Assembly: GCA_026122225.1 (NCBI GenBank)
Contig: JANEZZ010003061.1
Span: 3,844,001 to 3,908,000 of the forward strand
Length of the DNA stretch: 64,000 bases
DNA from: Heloderma charlesbogerti
Taxonomy: Eukaryota > Chordata > Lepidosauria > Squamata > Helodermatidae
Direction: 5' to 3'
Part shown: positions 43,369 to 55,946 of the stretch, one piece after another
How positions within the stretch are numbered: position 1 is the first letter of the stretch
Layout of the letters: each line of letters starts with the position of its first letter
Program-made: the position numbers and the translations under genes
Notes under the pieces: model-generated
Seen by the model: the letters and a program-made list of their open reading frames with translations, nothing else
Databases searched by the model: none
What the model was told of the DNA's origin: nothing

Positions 43369-44734
43369 AGTTACTCTAAAAAAAGAAGTGGAACTTTCTG
43401 ATCTCCTCCTTGCAGCTGCTCCAGAAGAGGAGATGGAATGGAAGAGCACTACTTCCAAATGCAGCTGCGGAGTACAAATCCAACAGGTGTGCTCACAATA
43501 CGTGAACAGTATATTAAAAGATATCCAATATACCTGCCTTACTAAGTAGTTACATATGTTGTACCTGTACTGTAATTGCTTCCAGGGCAAGGCAAAGTCA
43601 TTATACCCCCTTAGTAAACCTTTATTTTGAAAAGACATTTCAAAAGAAATCGTAGGCATTTGGGTGCATTTTTTTTAAAAAAGAAAACTTTTACTTAATG
43701 ATAAATGTATAGGAGAAAAATGCACAGTATTGCAGGGCAGCATCTGTATCACTTATGCATGGAGATGTGAACTCATCCAGATTGGTTTCCAAACTCTATG
43801 CTCATCTGGGAGATATGCATATGCATATGATCTTTGCGGGTCATAAATGTATTCTTCAGGTCTAGATGAAGTTTTAAAAGATGCTCTGGGGTCTATCTGT
43901 GCTACAGTGCCCAGAAATAGGTTTCCACATGATGTTAGAGCATTATGTACAGGAGTGAGGAAAATACTTACACTTTGATTATGAGAGTATGTGTGACTTT
44001 GTAAACCTGCTCTCATATGGCTTTGCTAAATGTGGCAAAGCAGCTTGCCTACTGCAGTTTTATCAAGGCCACCAATTACACTCATTTTTGTATGTGCACA
44101 ACATGAAGCTGACTAGCCTCTATTGGTCATGGACAATGGAAGTAGTGCTGCCCAGCAACTTTGAAAGAGGAAACTGAAACTATGTGCATTATCCCTCACA
44201 CTCCCTTAAGAGCATAGAACATCTGAAATCAGATGTTTACGGGAGGCTCATTACAAAGCTGGAATCTAGACACAGAAACAGTTATGCTGCCAGAAAATCA
44301 TATTCACAAGTTTTGGGGAAAGCCCTAAAGATGGTATAGATATAACTGTGCAGCCATCAGCAGTACAGAGAAGGCTGTTATCACTTCATGCACTGTGGTC
44401 AACTGGTTCAAGAGACATGCTGGATGGGCATGAAATAGCAACAGTGAAATTCCAGAAAACTTTACAGAGGAAATCTTACAGATGTGCATGAGATTACTAT
44501 CTCAATAATCTGACACATGGTACAGCATTGAAAGTACAAAATGTCTAGTGATAATTACCTACAAGACAGGTAATGTGAGGGCACTGGTTATTTCCATCAT
44601 ATGGTCATTAGATGTCAGAATATTATAGATCTATAAGTAAGTAATGATATAACAAGTAACATTTCATTCCTTCTATACCTTTATGCTATATGTACACAGT
44701 TAGATAATGCAATGAAGGCTACGATGTTTCTTTC

Positions 44735-44925
44735 TACAGCAATACAACAATGGAACCAATTACCTAGGGAGATGGTGGGCTCTCCCACACTAGAGGCATT
44801 CAGGATGAGGCTGGACAGCCATCTGTCAGGGACGCTCTGATTTGGATTCCTGCACTGAGCAGGGGGTTGGACTCAATGATCTTGTAGGCCCCTCGCAACC
44901 CTACTATTCTATGATTTTAGGTCTT
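44735..44925 (+). mobile_element. CR1 LINE 3' end
   Basis: Encodes the last CR1 ORF2 residues (QWNQLPREMVGSPTLEAF type) and the 3' UTR GAGCAGGGGGTTGGACTC through TATTCTATGATT. Antisense to USPL1. Confidence 0.85.
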
Positions 44926-45442
44926 TGCAATTCAAACTGAATGTTGATACTTTGCACTTGAAAGTGGATATAGTCCAGAAACACACACATGGCAACACAA
45001 AGGGGCAGCCCTATTGAATATTAATAGATCAAATGTTCCAAGGGTTATGAGCCAGCACCTAATGAATTCAGGTTCAGCCCACTAAAAACATATGGAAACA
45101 AGCGTAAAAAATTACTTGTAGCTGTTTTTCAGGTTCACTCAAAACCAGCATTTTATGTCCTGATGATAGTGCTCTAAAATAAGGGGCACCAAGTAGAAAT
45201 CAGAACTAAAGGTCATGATCAATGACATAAATTCAGTAGGGGAGTTCACAAATACCTTCACACACTGAAAGCACATGTGAGGGGGTTGCAGGGTTGTGTC
45301 AGCTGACTCTGCTCCCACCCCCTGCCAACATGTGCACTGCCCATGAGAAGGGGTTCAACATGCATACCAATGTACATGTGTACGAAATTTCACATAAAAG
45401 GAACACCGGGCCAATCAGGATACCTCCTTGTATGGAGGAGCA

Positions 45443-45487
45443 CCACACACACACATATATATTTGTGTGTGTGTGTGTGTATGTGTG

Positions 45488-45528
<41 letters not shown>

Positions 45529-45530
45529 TT
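45443..45530. repeat. (CA)n/(TG)n/(TA)n microsatellite
   Basis: Three adjoining dinucleotide runs. Open frames across it are low-complexity artefacts. Confidence 0.95.
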
Positions 45531-45844
45531 GTATGCACATAGAACCATTTCACACGGCTGAATATGTGGCCGGCACATATGTTGTTAGCAGGGGGCAGGG
45601 CTCACCAGTGTAATCCCACAACCCCCTCATACATTGTTTCAACATGTGAAGCCCACTAGTACCACACATCTGAACTCCTTGTTAATTAACCTGGCATAGC
45701 TACCACCACATGCTTCCCTATTCACAATCACTAACAAAACAAGATGCCCATGTCACTCATGTATGATTACGTGCACTGAACAGATGGGGAAAGCATCTGA
45801 TTTTCATATATTAACCACCATGACTACAAGTACAACAGGGTGGT

Positions 45845-46216
45845 ATAGAATCATAGAATAGTAGGGTTGGAAGGGGCCTACAAGGCCATCGAGTCCAACT
45901 CCCTGCTCAATGCAGGAATCCAAGTCAGAACATCCCTGACAGATGGCTGTCCAGCCTCGTCTTGAATGCCTCCAGTATGGGAGAGCCCACCACCTCCCTA
46001 GGTAATTAGTTCCATTGTCGTATGGCTGTCCTGTCCTAACAGTCAGGAAGATTTCCTGATGTCCAGCCGGAATCTGGCTTCCTGTCACTTGAGCCCATTA
46101 TTCCGTGTCCTGCATTCTGGGATGATGGAGAAGAGATGCTGGCCTTCCTCTCTGTAACAACCTTTCAAGTACTTGAAGACCGCTATCATATCTCCCCCCG
46201 CCCCGTCTTCTCTTCT
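45845..46216 (-). mobile_element. CR1 LINE 3' end
   Basis: The minus strand begins in the late ORF2 region and runs through the NNGLK-like and WNQLPR-type blocks to the CR1 3' tip at 45845 (ATAGAATCATAGAATAGTAG on the plus strand). A hAT-like CAGAGCCGGCTATACC end begins right after it, at about 46217. Confidence 0.85.
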
Positions 46217-46598
46217 CAGAGCCGGCTATACCATTAGACAGAAGCAATCACCACAGGGGGCAGATGCTGGGGGGCAGAGGTGGCAGCCCCCAGCTCTTCC
46301 CCCTAGCCTACTGCCCTCAGATGTGCTAATGGTATCCCGTTGCCAGTGTTGGAAGTAAGATTCAACTGCCAGTCCAGCTGGCTTTTGTATATAAAATGGA
46401 GGGTGACGTCGTCTTGTCATCTGCTTCAGGCAGCAAAATGTATTGGGTTTGCCCTAACCACCCTGTCCTTTGTTTCTCTAGGGACTAGAAATACTGGAAC
46501 AGCACATCTGATCCGTAAAGGTTGCCCGAATGTGTCTTTAATGAAATATGTTCAGTTCCCTCAGCCTTCCCTCATAGGTCCTGCATTCTAGACACTTA

Positions 46599-46714
46599 GG
46601 GCACAATCCTATGCATGTTTAGCCAGAAAAAAGTCCTACAGCTCCCAGCACTGGGAGGGGAATGCTGGGAGTTGTAGGACTTTTTTCTGTGTAAACATGC
46701 ATAGGATTGCACCC
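46599..46714. mobile_element. PIF/Harbinger-like palindromic MITE
   Basis: A nearly perfect 116-bp hairpin: GGGCACAATCCTATGCATG at the left, CATGCATAGGATTGCACCC at the right, with long matching inner arms (AAAAAAGTCCTACAGCTCCC against GGGAGTTGTAGGACTTTTTT). TTA flanks both ends (46596-46598 and 46715-46717). Confidence 0.8.
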
Positions 46715-46872
46715 TTAGTCACCTTTGTTGTTCTCCTTGAAATTCTCTCCAGTTTTCTGGTATCTTTCGTTGTAAGCTGTTTCAGCCCGAATACAAATCT
46801 TCCAGTTGATTGCACATTGGAGTGATTATACTGAATGTAATAATTCAATGTAATAATATGACTGGGGGTGAG

Positions 46873-47350
46873 GAATCATAGAATCATAGAATAGTAGGGT
46901 TGGAAGGGGCCTACAAGGCCATCGAGTCCAACCCCCTGCTCAATGCAGGAATCCAAGTCAGAGCATCCCTGACAGGTGGCTGTCCAGCCTCATCTTGAAC
47001 GCCTCCAGTGTGGGAGAGCCCGCTACCTCCCTAGGTAGTTGGTTCCATTGTCGTATTGCTCTAAAAGTCAGGAGGTTTTTCCTGATGTTCAGCCGGAATC
47101 TGGCTTCCTGTAACTTGAGCACATTATTCCGTGTCCTGTACTCCAGGATGATTGAGAAGAGATCCTGGCCTTCCTCTCTGTGACAACCTTTCAAGTACTT
47201 GAAGAGCACTATCATATCTCCCCTCAGGCTTCTCTTCTCAAGGCTAAACATGCCCAGTTCTTCCAGTCTCTCTTCATGGGGCTTTGTTTCCAGTCCCCTG
47301 ATCATCTTTGTTGCCCTCCTCTGAACCCTCTCCAGTTTGTCTGCACCCTT
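46873..47350 (-). mobile_element. CR1 LINE 3' end, ORF2 C-terminus open
   Basis: The minus-strand frame stays open through KLERVQRRATKMIRGLE, ELGMFSLEKRSLRGDMI, DLFSIILE and WNQLPREVAGSPTLEAF to its natural stop. At the position where the 53280 copy has a stop codon, this copy keeps Ser (DLFS), which shows that stop to be a mutation. Confidence 0.88.
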
Positions 47351-48139
47351 TGGATTGATGGGCAACTGGTCTTTGTTAAGTGATCTTGAAGATACACCTA
47401 CACTGCACCCCTTTGGCCAAACCATTAGTTCATACTTCTATACAGCTCTTTATTTTTTTAAGAGAATTTATAGGCTACCCTTCCACCCTAGCTACAGTGT
47501 TCAGGCTTTGAGGAGAAGAAACCCTAAAAATAGTCTAATGCTTTGATTACGGTTACATCCAGACCCTGAGTTCAAACCTGTTCCTTTAAAAGTTGCACAG
47601 AAAGTATACTGTCACCAGGCGTAGGGATTGTTTTCAAATCACACTGCAGTGACAGGAAAAGCAGTGTCTGCTAAAATTCTGCCTTCTGTATGTACACAGA
47701 TCCTACACATATATGTACATATGTATATATGTATATATACTCAGAAGTAAGTTCTATGGAGTTCAATGGGGTTGGAAGAGTGCATAGGATTCCTGGATTC
47801 CTCTCAGGATCTGGGCCTGCTACCTGATATCACAATGACCACTTATGATTCGATGAACATGGTACAAGAACTCAATCCCGCACACAACCCCAGCCCTGTG
47901 GCTTCCCTGGGAACGGATTCACACATTAGTTACGGCCCTACACAGCATTTACCTCTTCTTAAGTATCAGCGCCCTGCACGGAGACAGCAAAATGAGTATC
48001 ATCATGTGCAAAGCCACCCACCGCGCCCGCCCCAACGCGCACACGCAAAAGCAGTTGGATCCCCACGTGCAGATGGTCAGCCAGAAAGGCAGCAAACGTA
48101 AAGTCGTCACCCTCATAGATGCCGATCGACACATCAGGA
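47351..48139. other. Start of USPL1 intron 1, nothing recognised
   Basis: Includes a partial AATCCTATG-family hairpin at 47735-47795. CpG density rises towards the island. A frame at 47992-48231 is open but matches nothing I know. Confidence 0.4.
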
Positions 48140-48560
48140 TCAGGTCAACCCGAATCGGCCGCCATGCCTGCAGCGGCCCCCCGCCCGCGCACCCGCCCGT
48201 CCCCCGGGAAGCTTGTACCCGGGACGGGTAAGGCCGTTACTCACCCTCCGGGCCCCGTTGCTCGAGGAAGGCAAAACTGGCGCCAGGTCAGGCCGAGAAC
48301 ACCCCACACCGACTCCTCCGCCCACGTTAGGCGCACGTCCGGGCCGGCCGAGGCCTTGCGCTGCTTCCGGCGCGTCCTCGCGAAACCGTTCCCCGCTCAA
48401 AGCGGCCCATGCTGCGGCTCGCTCCTCCTCCTCGCTGCGCGGCGAGGCGGGGTTGTGGGAGGGTGCGGGGAATGGCAGCCGCCGGAGGCGCTGGCTATGG
48501 CTTGGGGTTTCTTTTCGCGTGGGTCAGGGCGGACGAGGTTCCCTCGTGTAGAGGTGTGTA
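48140..48560. promoter_or_regulatory. USPL1: CpG-island promoter of USPL1
   Basis: GC-rich and full of CpG (for example GGCCGGCCGAGGCC, CTGCGCGGCGAGGCGG), unlike the AT-rich surroundings. It overlaps the donor that ends USPL1 exon 1 and lies 16 kb upstream of the coding start. No TATA box is evident, as usual for such promoters. Islands of this type often fire both ways; a plus-strand donor-like GACGG|GTAAGG occurs at 48227. Confidence 0.8.
48245..48450 (-). other. USPL1: USPL1 exon 1, non-coding (5' end approximate)
   Basis: The minus strand has a consensus donor, CGGAGG|GTGAGT, at 48245/48244 within the CpG island. Exon 2 starts with an untranslated acceptor-flanked segment, so a non-coding first exon is required. 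The transcription start is not determined; the upper limit given is a guess. Confidence 0.6.
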
Positions 48561-48811
48561 AGAAAATTAGGACGACGAGTATCTCAGCTTACAGATAGGG
48601 AGACCCCGAGCTGAGGGAAAGTGGGAGACCTCTTTTCTCTCCAAAAGAAAGCCGAAACGTTTCGTTCTATGGCGGAAACAGCTCCAAGTCCCCCTCACAC
48701 AAACGCTTCCCTGAAGAAGGGTAGATTTGCCCCGGGTAGATTTACTTGGGAGTAGTTACTTCTGACTCGGAGGAAAGTTGTCCTTGCTGAATTGCTAGCT
48801 TGAGGCTGCAG

Positions 48812-48875
48812 TCCCGTACGCATTTACTTGGGAGTAATTACTTCTGAATCGGTAATGTACGGGATTGCGTTGCAA
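48812..48875. mobile_element. Short palindromic MITE copy
   Basis: GCAGTCCCGTACGCATTTAC faces GTAATGTACGGGATTGC with ACTTGGGAGTAATTACTTC between. Same small hairpin family as at 54067 and 59655, here with CpG-containing ends. Confidence 0.5.
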
Positions 48876-49543
48876 CTTCTGAGACATTTCGCGCCAAGCA
48901 TTTCCCTTGCTTGTTTTTTTCCCCTTGTTTGTTTCATAATCTGAAACCTGTTTCATTCCTATAAGGGTAATAACTCTGATTCCTAAGGTATGTCCTATGC
49001 ACAGTACCTTATATAATTTGTACAGATACTAATATATAAAGAATGTGCACAGTACTCTTAAGGTACGTTTGTATAAATAGCACTACATAAACAAGCTAAT
49101 CTTAAACACAACGTGACTTCACAGTTCATTCCTTCTTGTCTTGCTCTCCAGGCCTAAGTTTCCAGAATAACTGGATAGTCCTTAAGCAGATACAAACCAT
49201 TTAAGCGTTGCTCAGGAAATCTTTCTCATCAGAAGATTGGAAGTTAAAGCATTAATAGAATTTTTTGAACCGAGATGGTAGGTGAGAAATGTGACAGGGA
49301 TCTTGATGTCTATTTAAACACCTGGTGCTTTTAGTTCTTGTAGATGCTTGAGTAATTTGTGTTCCATTGTTAAGCGATACTTTTTTTAAAAAAAAATTTT
49401 ACTAACTTTTTTTCATTTATTTGTCTTGTAACACACACTTCCACACCAGTGGGACTCTGCTTTTAACCTCTACTGAGTAGAGGAGCAGGCACAGGCTAGT
49501 CTAGAACAATCACAAAGCTAGACACAAAAAGGGAAAAGAGGCT

Positions 49544-50568
49544 ATGGAAGGACAAGACTCTCCAGTGGTGGTGACCTGCAAGGTGTGTGCAATGTTTTTT
49601 TCTTGCCTGAGAACAACATGGCCTACACCTGCAACAAGTGCAAGTTGATCACGCTGCTGGAGGAAAAAGTAAGTGGACTGGAGCGGCGACTGTTGACCCT
49701 CCGGGGAATAAGAGAACACGAAGAGTTCTTGGACAGAATGGGGGAACTACAGCAGCAAAGGGCAGACCAGAAGCTTGAAGAGCAACAGCAAGATGAGGCA
49801 GTGGGAAATGCTGAGGTGAAGAAAAATGGAATAGAGGATACTCCTTGGAAAACAGTGACAGTTAGGAGAAGAAGAACTAGACGCCACTCTGCACCAGTGG
49901 AAGCAGTGGAGCTGTGGAACCGATTCCAGGTACTTGCAGATGAGACTGGAGGACAGCCTGCAGAGGAAGAATCACAGGGGAACCTGCATGAGAGTGAGCA
50001 AGAGGCTAAAGGTCAGTCAAACAGAGGCGATGAAACCCAGGCCTACAAGAAGAAGAAGAGAAGAGTGGTAGTAGTGGGAGACTCCTTGCTGCGTGGGATC
50101 AAGACCCAAGTATGTCGCGAAGACCCATGGACTCACCAGGTATGTTGTCTCCCGGGAGGACAGATTAGAGACGTGAGTGAAAGGTTGCCTGCACTCATAA
50201 AGCCCACTGACAGGTATCCCTTTCTTCTCATCCATGTGGGAACAAATGATACCGCCAAGCGGAGCTACGAAGAGATCACGTCAGACTTTGAAGCTTTGGG
50301 AAGGAAACTCAAGAACTTTGGGGCCCAGATAGTTTTCTCATCCATCCTTCCAGTATTTAGAAGAGGGATAGAAAGGGAACGAAAAATACTCCGGGTGAAT
50401 GACTGGCTACGAAGGTGGTGCCGACGAGAGAGATTTGGATTCTGGGACCACGGGCTATACTTCCTGGAAGATGGGCTGTTGGCTAGGGATGGGTTGCACC
50501 TCACAAAGGCTGGGAAGAATGTGTTTGGCCACAGCATGAAGAACTTCATCAGGAGGGCTTTAAACTGA
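49544..50568 (+). CDS. CR1 ORF1 protein with SGNH-esterase domain (start frameshifted)
   Basis: The long frame ends with TGA at 50568. Its first ATG is at 49618 (MAYTCNKC). The natural start seems to be ATG 49544 (MEGQDSPVVVTCKVC), but a seven-T run at 49595-49601 puts it out of frame. Together the pieces would give two CxxC pairs, then a coiled-coil-like acidic/basic region. After that comes an esterase domain with GDSLLRG, GTND and DGLH, the nucleophile, oxyanion and Asp/His blocks of the SGNH family. CR1 ORF1 proteins bind RNA and often have this domain; its role in retrotransposition is not settled. The esterase motifs are at residues 165-167, 219-222 and 302-305 counting from 49585. Confidence 0.85.
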
Positions 50569-50591
50569 ATCCTACGGGGAAGGGAGATGTA

Positions 50592-53477
50592 ATGTTGGGG
50601 GTAACGATGGACATAGGCGCATGCACTGCAATGGAGAGAACAGCTCTGATAGCGCCCAATAATAGTCTTCAGACACATGTAGGAAGAAAGCCAGACTATG
50701 AAGCACATGGTCTTCGATGTCTATATACTAATGCCCAGAGTATGGGAAACAAACAGAACGAACTTGAACTCTTAATACAGGAGGGAAATTATGACTTGAT
50801 AGGTATAACTGAGACTTGGTGGGATGACTCTCATGACTGGAATACAGCAGTTGAAGGATATAACTTGTTCAAAAAGAACAGGAGGAACAGAAAGGGAGGT
50901 GGGGTTGCACTGTATGTGAAAAATACACATCTCTGCACAGAAATACAGGAGGAGGAGCTTGGTAGCCCCATCGAGAGCATCTGGGTTGAAATAAATGGAG
51001 CAAAGAATAAAAGGAACCTGGTGGTCGGAGTCTACTACCGGCCACCCAATCAAGGAGAAGACAAGGATGAAACTTTTGAAAAGCAAATAGCCAATGTTTT
51101 AAGGAAGCATGATGTAGTAGTAATGGGGGACTTCAATTTCCCCGATATTTGTTGGGAGACAAATTCTGCAAAACATGGCCCCTCCAGGAAATTCCTGACT
51201 TGTGTGGCGGATAACTTCCTCCTACAGAAAGTAGAGGAAGGAACTAGAGGATCGGCTATCCTTGACTTGATCCTAACCAACAGAGATGACTTAGTGGATA
51301 AAGTAGCAGTTACAGGAACTCTGGGGGAAAGCGACCATGTTGTACTTGAGTTCTTGGTTCTAAGGGAAGCAAAAGCCGAGTGTAGTCAAACGCGTACCCT
51401 GGATTTTAGGAAAGCTGATTTTCATAAACTCAGAACAATGATCAGTAAGGTCCCATGGCAAGCGACGCTAACGAGAAAAGGAGTCCAAGATGGGTGGGAA
51501 CTTTTAAAAAAGGAAATTCTCAAGGCACAATCACAAACAATTCCAACAAGAAGAAAAGGTGGAAGACAACAGAAGAAGCCAATGTGGCTTCACAAAAAGC
51601 TTAGGGATGACCTGAAAACAAAAAAGGACACATATAGGAAGTGGAAAGAAGGCCAAGTAACAAAGGAAGAGTACAGGCAGGTAGCACAGAATTGCAGGGA
51701 TGGCGTCAGGAAGGCTAAAGCGGAGAACGAGGTGAGGTTAGCGAGGGATGCTAAAAACAACAAAAAGGCTTTCTTCAGCTACCTGCATAGTAAAAGGCAG
51801 AGGAAAGAAATGGTTGTTCAGCTATTAAATAAGGATGGCAAAATGATAACAGATGACAAAGAAAAGGCAGAGGTGCTCAATTCCTACTTTGGCTCAGTCT
51901 TCTCCCAAAAGAGGGTCTATGACCCCCCTGGCAAAGGCGAAGTACAGGCTGAAGGGGCAGGATTGCAGCTTGAGATCGATAGGCATATGGTCAAGGAACA
52001 CCTCATTACTTTGAATGAGTTCAAATCTCCAGGGCCAGATGAACTGTATCCTAGAGTCATAAAGGAACTGGCAGAAGAACTCTCAGAACCGCTGTCTATT
52101 CTCTTTGAGAAATCATGGAGGACGGGGGAAGTGCCAGATGACTGGAGGAGGGCTAACGTTGTCCCTATCTTCAAAAAGGGTAAAAAGGAGGAACCTGGGA
52201 ACTACAGACCAGTCAGTCTGACATCAATCCCTGGGAAAATTCTGGAGCAGATCATAAAGCAATCCATCTGGAAGCACCTTGACAACAATGCCGTGATTAC
52301 TCGAAGCCAACATGGATTTGTCAAAAACAAGTCCTGCCAGACAAATCTGATCTCATTTTTTGATCAAGTCACCTCCCTTGTAGACTGTGGGAATGCTGTA
52401 GACATCATATACCTCGACTTCAGCAAAGCTTTCGACAAAGTGCCCCATGATATCCTGATGAGCAAACTAGCTCGAAGTGGGCTAGATGAAACAACGATCC
52501 AGTGGATCCACAGTTGGCTACAGAATTGGACTCAAAGAGTGCTTATCAATGGGACCTTCTCAAACTGGGGAGAGGTAACGAGTGGGGTACCGCAGGGCTC
52601 AGTCCTGGGCCCAGTGCTCTTCAACATTTTTATTAATGACTTGGAGGAGGAGGTTCAGGGAATGCTGATCAAATTTGCAGATGACACAAAATTGGGAGGG
52701 ATAGCTAATACTTTGGAAGACAGAAACAAAATTCAAAGTGATCTGGATAGACTGGAGTGCTGGGCAGAAAACAACAGAATGGCATTTAATAGGGACAAAT
52801 GCCAAGTTCTGCACCTAGGAAAAAGAAACCAAATGCACAGTTACAAGATGGGGGATACGTGGCTCAGCCACACTACGAGCGAGAAGGATCTTGGAGTTGT
52901 TGTTGATCACGGGCTGAGTATGAGCCGACGGTGTGATGTGGCTGCAGAAAGGGCAGATGCTATTTTGGGCTGCATTCGTGGAAGCATCGCTTCCAAATCC
53001 CGGGAAGTACTAGTTCCCCTCTACTCAGCACTGGTTAGGCCTCATCTGGAGTACTGTGTCCAGTTCTGGGCACCACACTTTGGGAGGGATGCGGACAAGC
53101 TGGAGAGGGTTCAGGGGAGGGCAGCGGGGATGGTCAGGGGACTGGAGGCAGGGCCCTATGGGGAGAGACTGAAAGAGTTGGGCATGTTTAGCCTTGAGAG
53201 GAGAAGACTGAGGGGAGATATGATAGCACTCTTCAAGTGCTTGAGGGGTTGTCGCGGAGAGGAGGGCCGGGATCTCTTCTAGATCACCCCAGAGTGCAGG
53301 ACACGGAATAATGGGCTCAAGTTGCAGGAAGCCAGATTCCGGCTGAACATCAGGAAAAACGTCCTGAGTGTCAGAGCAATACGGCAATGGAACCAATTAC
53401 CTGGGGAGGTGGTAGGCTCTCCCACACTGGAGGCCTTCAGGACGAGGCTGGACAGCCATTTGTCAGGGATGCTCTGA
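50592..53477 (+). CDS. CR1 ORF2: endonuclease and reverse transcriptase, one nonsense codon
   Basis: Starts 23 nt after ORF1. The endonuclease has NAQSMGNK, ITETWW, the GDFN motif (D180) and SDH (D248/H249). The RT has NYRPVSLTSIPGK, IYLDFSKAFDKVPH, SGVPQGSVLGP and FADD at residues 695-698. The frame is open for 896 codons to TAG at 53280-53282, then continues in the same frame through WNQLPGEVVGSPTLEAF to the normal TGA at 53477 (961 aa without the stop). The copy at 46873-47350 has Ser at the stop position. All catalytic residues remain, but the truncated protein lacks the last 65 residues. Confidence 0.93.
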
Positions 53478-53565
53478 CTTGGATTCCTGCATTGAGCAGG
53501 GGGTTGGACTCGATGGCCTTGTAGGCCCCTTCCAACCCTATTATTCTATGATTCTATGACACCTT

Positions 53566-55946
53566 AACTAGAACTCCAGCATTGTGTCTTAAAAATAATG
53601 CTGATTAGAAACAAATACTGGGTTGGATCCAAACTAAGGCTGCAGTTTTATACCTTTTTTTCCTAATCCCCATTGAACTTTATAGGGCTTACTTCTAAGT
53701 AGACATGCATAAGATTGCACAGCAAATTAGTTGAATTTGGGTCCCACTGAAAGTAATAGGACAAGTTAGCCATGGCTTAAGTTCCCTTGATTTAATTGGA
53801 AACTAGCCATTCAATCCTATGTATTTCTGCCTGGAATTTTTATGTAATAATAATACAAATTTATATTGCGTTCTATACGAGAGCACATTCCAATTAACCC
53901 CCCAAAATACAATAATATAAACAAGGTCGATAATTACACATTAAATAAACTACTAATCAAAATGTTAATTACTTACAACCAATCAGTTAAAACAACCAAT
54001 ATACCATCCTGCTAAATTTAGGATTAAGTTAGCCACCTCTGAATAAGTTACTCTTCGTAAAATAATTGTGCAATCCTGTGCATGTCTACTCAGAAGTAAG
54101 TCCCATTGGATTCAGTGGGGTTTACTCTCCAGTAAATGGGTATAGGATTGCAGCTGAGTCTACTTGCTTTCCAGGGATAAAGTTGGGTGTGAATTCAACC
54201 ATTCTGAATGAAAGCTATCTAATTTATTTAGGAATTTTTTAAAAACGGCGAAGGTTTGTTGCAAAAAAGGCTCAGACAACATATGTTTTAAATGGTCATG
54301 ATGTAAGCAAGGGACTTTATTTTAAAGATTTTCATCACTCTTAACATTTTGGGAGGAACACTTATTTTGATATACCAATCTGTACAAATACACAGATATT
54401 TATCATACTTTCTTCTACTGATTTCCAGGAAGATAGATGGTTCTTGCAGCCCATGTGTAAGACCAGTCAACCCCTTGGCCAAAAATTTCATATTCTCTAT
54501 ATGTGTGTGACTGCATATATGCAAAGTTCTGACTCTTGTGCTGCAGTGGTTATGACTTTATATCATGACCTCAGACTGTACTTTAGGGTTAGCTCTTTTT
54601 CTTGAGTGCCTTTAACAGCTGCATGATAGGCAGAATCCAACACAGAGGCTGCTACTCTCCCCTGCCCCCCATGCAGTGAGGGGAAAGTTGAATTTTTGCC
54701 TGTTGTGTAGTTGTAGGCCCAGATTATTTGTCAATGTGAAAAGGGACTACCTAGTGTGATCTTTGTGTTTTGATGCGCATATGTGATAATGTGTAAATAG
54801 GTAACACCCATTACAATTAATATGTCAGTACTGAACTGAAGCTGATTTTTGGATTCCCCGTTTTTCATGTCTTAATAATACTACTAACTACTCCAAAATG
54901 TCTGGATAGGCAGATTTTTCCTGGGAAAGTTAGAGAATGCATTCTAGGGACTCTTGCCTGGATTCCACAAGGACATCTCTGCTGATTTGTCAGCAGGGAA
55001 TCTAAATTAATCTAAGCCAACATGAAAGGTGATTTTTTTTCCTTTTCAGAAAACCCACAAACAAAATTGCTTAAATTTGTTCACTGTACTTCCGTCATTC
55101 TTAGTCATCATTTTCAAGGCCAATAATACATCCGAGAACAACTCTAACATCTCATTAGGTTTTGAAATTGGGCCAGCAAGAGTACAGTCTAATTCAGGTG
55201 ATATGCAGAAAGAAGTCCCATTGTGTTCAGTAAGGCTGCAATCTTATGCACATTTACCTGGGAGTAAATCCAGTTGAACACAATGGGACTTTTTCCTTTG
55301 TAAACATGTATAGGATGGTACAGTTAAATCTACCTCCCTTTTGATGGTAATTGCATCTTAAATGGTGAAACTTTTAACAATGCTGTTGAACTAGATTAAT
55401 TAAATGGCTATTTTGTTATCTTCATTTTAAAATTACAGTTTACTCTACATTGCTTTTATTTAATCTCTTGGAAATAACATTTCCTGATGTATATGTTGAG
55501 ATGTACTTGTATGGCATATTGTAGCATTTTAAAGGTACAATCCAGCATGGCTGGCTGGGGAATGCTGGGAATTGTAGGGCTTTTTTCTGTCTAAACATGC
55601 ATAGGATTGCACCCTAAAATGTCTGACACTAATTTGGGAAGCTGCCAAGTTATACATGAAAATAAATTTTAAGTCCTTCTGACATTCAAATAACTTAGTA
55701 CTGTATTGTCTATAAAACCAAACCCCATAAATGGATTCCAGACTTCTGCATTGGTTGGTTAACGTCGGTTGGTTAATTTTGTTTAATAGGTGCTCTTTAT
55801 GATGTCTGGTGGTTGAACTGCAAGTATTTCAATGAGGGGGTGATTGTGAATCATCCCAGTACTATTCTGGAACATAAATTATATGCCAATTATTAGGAAA
55901 TCCAATGTCATATTAGAAAATGTATGTTTGTTCTGGGGCAATAAAA
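53566..55946. other. Intergenic with small hairpin MITEs
   Basis: No gene seen. Small AATCCTATG-family hairpins lie at about 53636-53722, 54067-54155, 55231-55320 and 55536-55615; the last has GGATTGCACCC followed by TAA. The stretch 53846-53990 resembles a worn LINE 3' tail. Confidence 0.5.

Larger units (their letters stand above)
49430..53565 (+). mobile_element. Nearly full-length CR1 LINE
   Basis: Carries ORF1, ORF2 and a 3' UTR with the CR1 signature (GAGCAGGGGGTTGGACTC, TGTAGGCCCCTTCC) ending in repeated ATTCTATG octamers. CR1 copies are usually 5'-truncated; this one keeps both ORFs and some 5' UTR (boundary near 49430 uncertain). Defects are limited to a T-run shift at the ORF1 start and a TAG late in ORF2. 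It lies about 1 kb upstream of the USPL1 promoter, in the opposite orientation to that gene. Confidence 0.93.

Noticed and set aside
45294..45613. Overlapping frames rich in Val/Cys and Tyr/Ile
   Set aside because: Translation of CA/TG/TA dinucleotide runs.
47992..48231. Basic 79-codon frame at the edge of the CpG island
   Set aside because: Matches no family I know, and CpG-rich sequence keeps frames open by chance.
48119..48598. 159-codon frame in the CpG island, rich in Arg and Pro
   Set aside because: Typical of GC-rich DNA read in any frame; it overlaps the non-coding exon 1 of USPL1.
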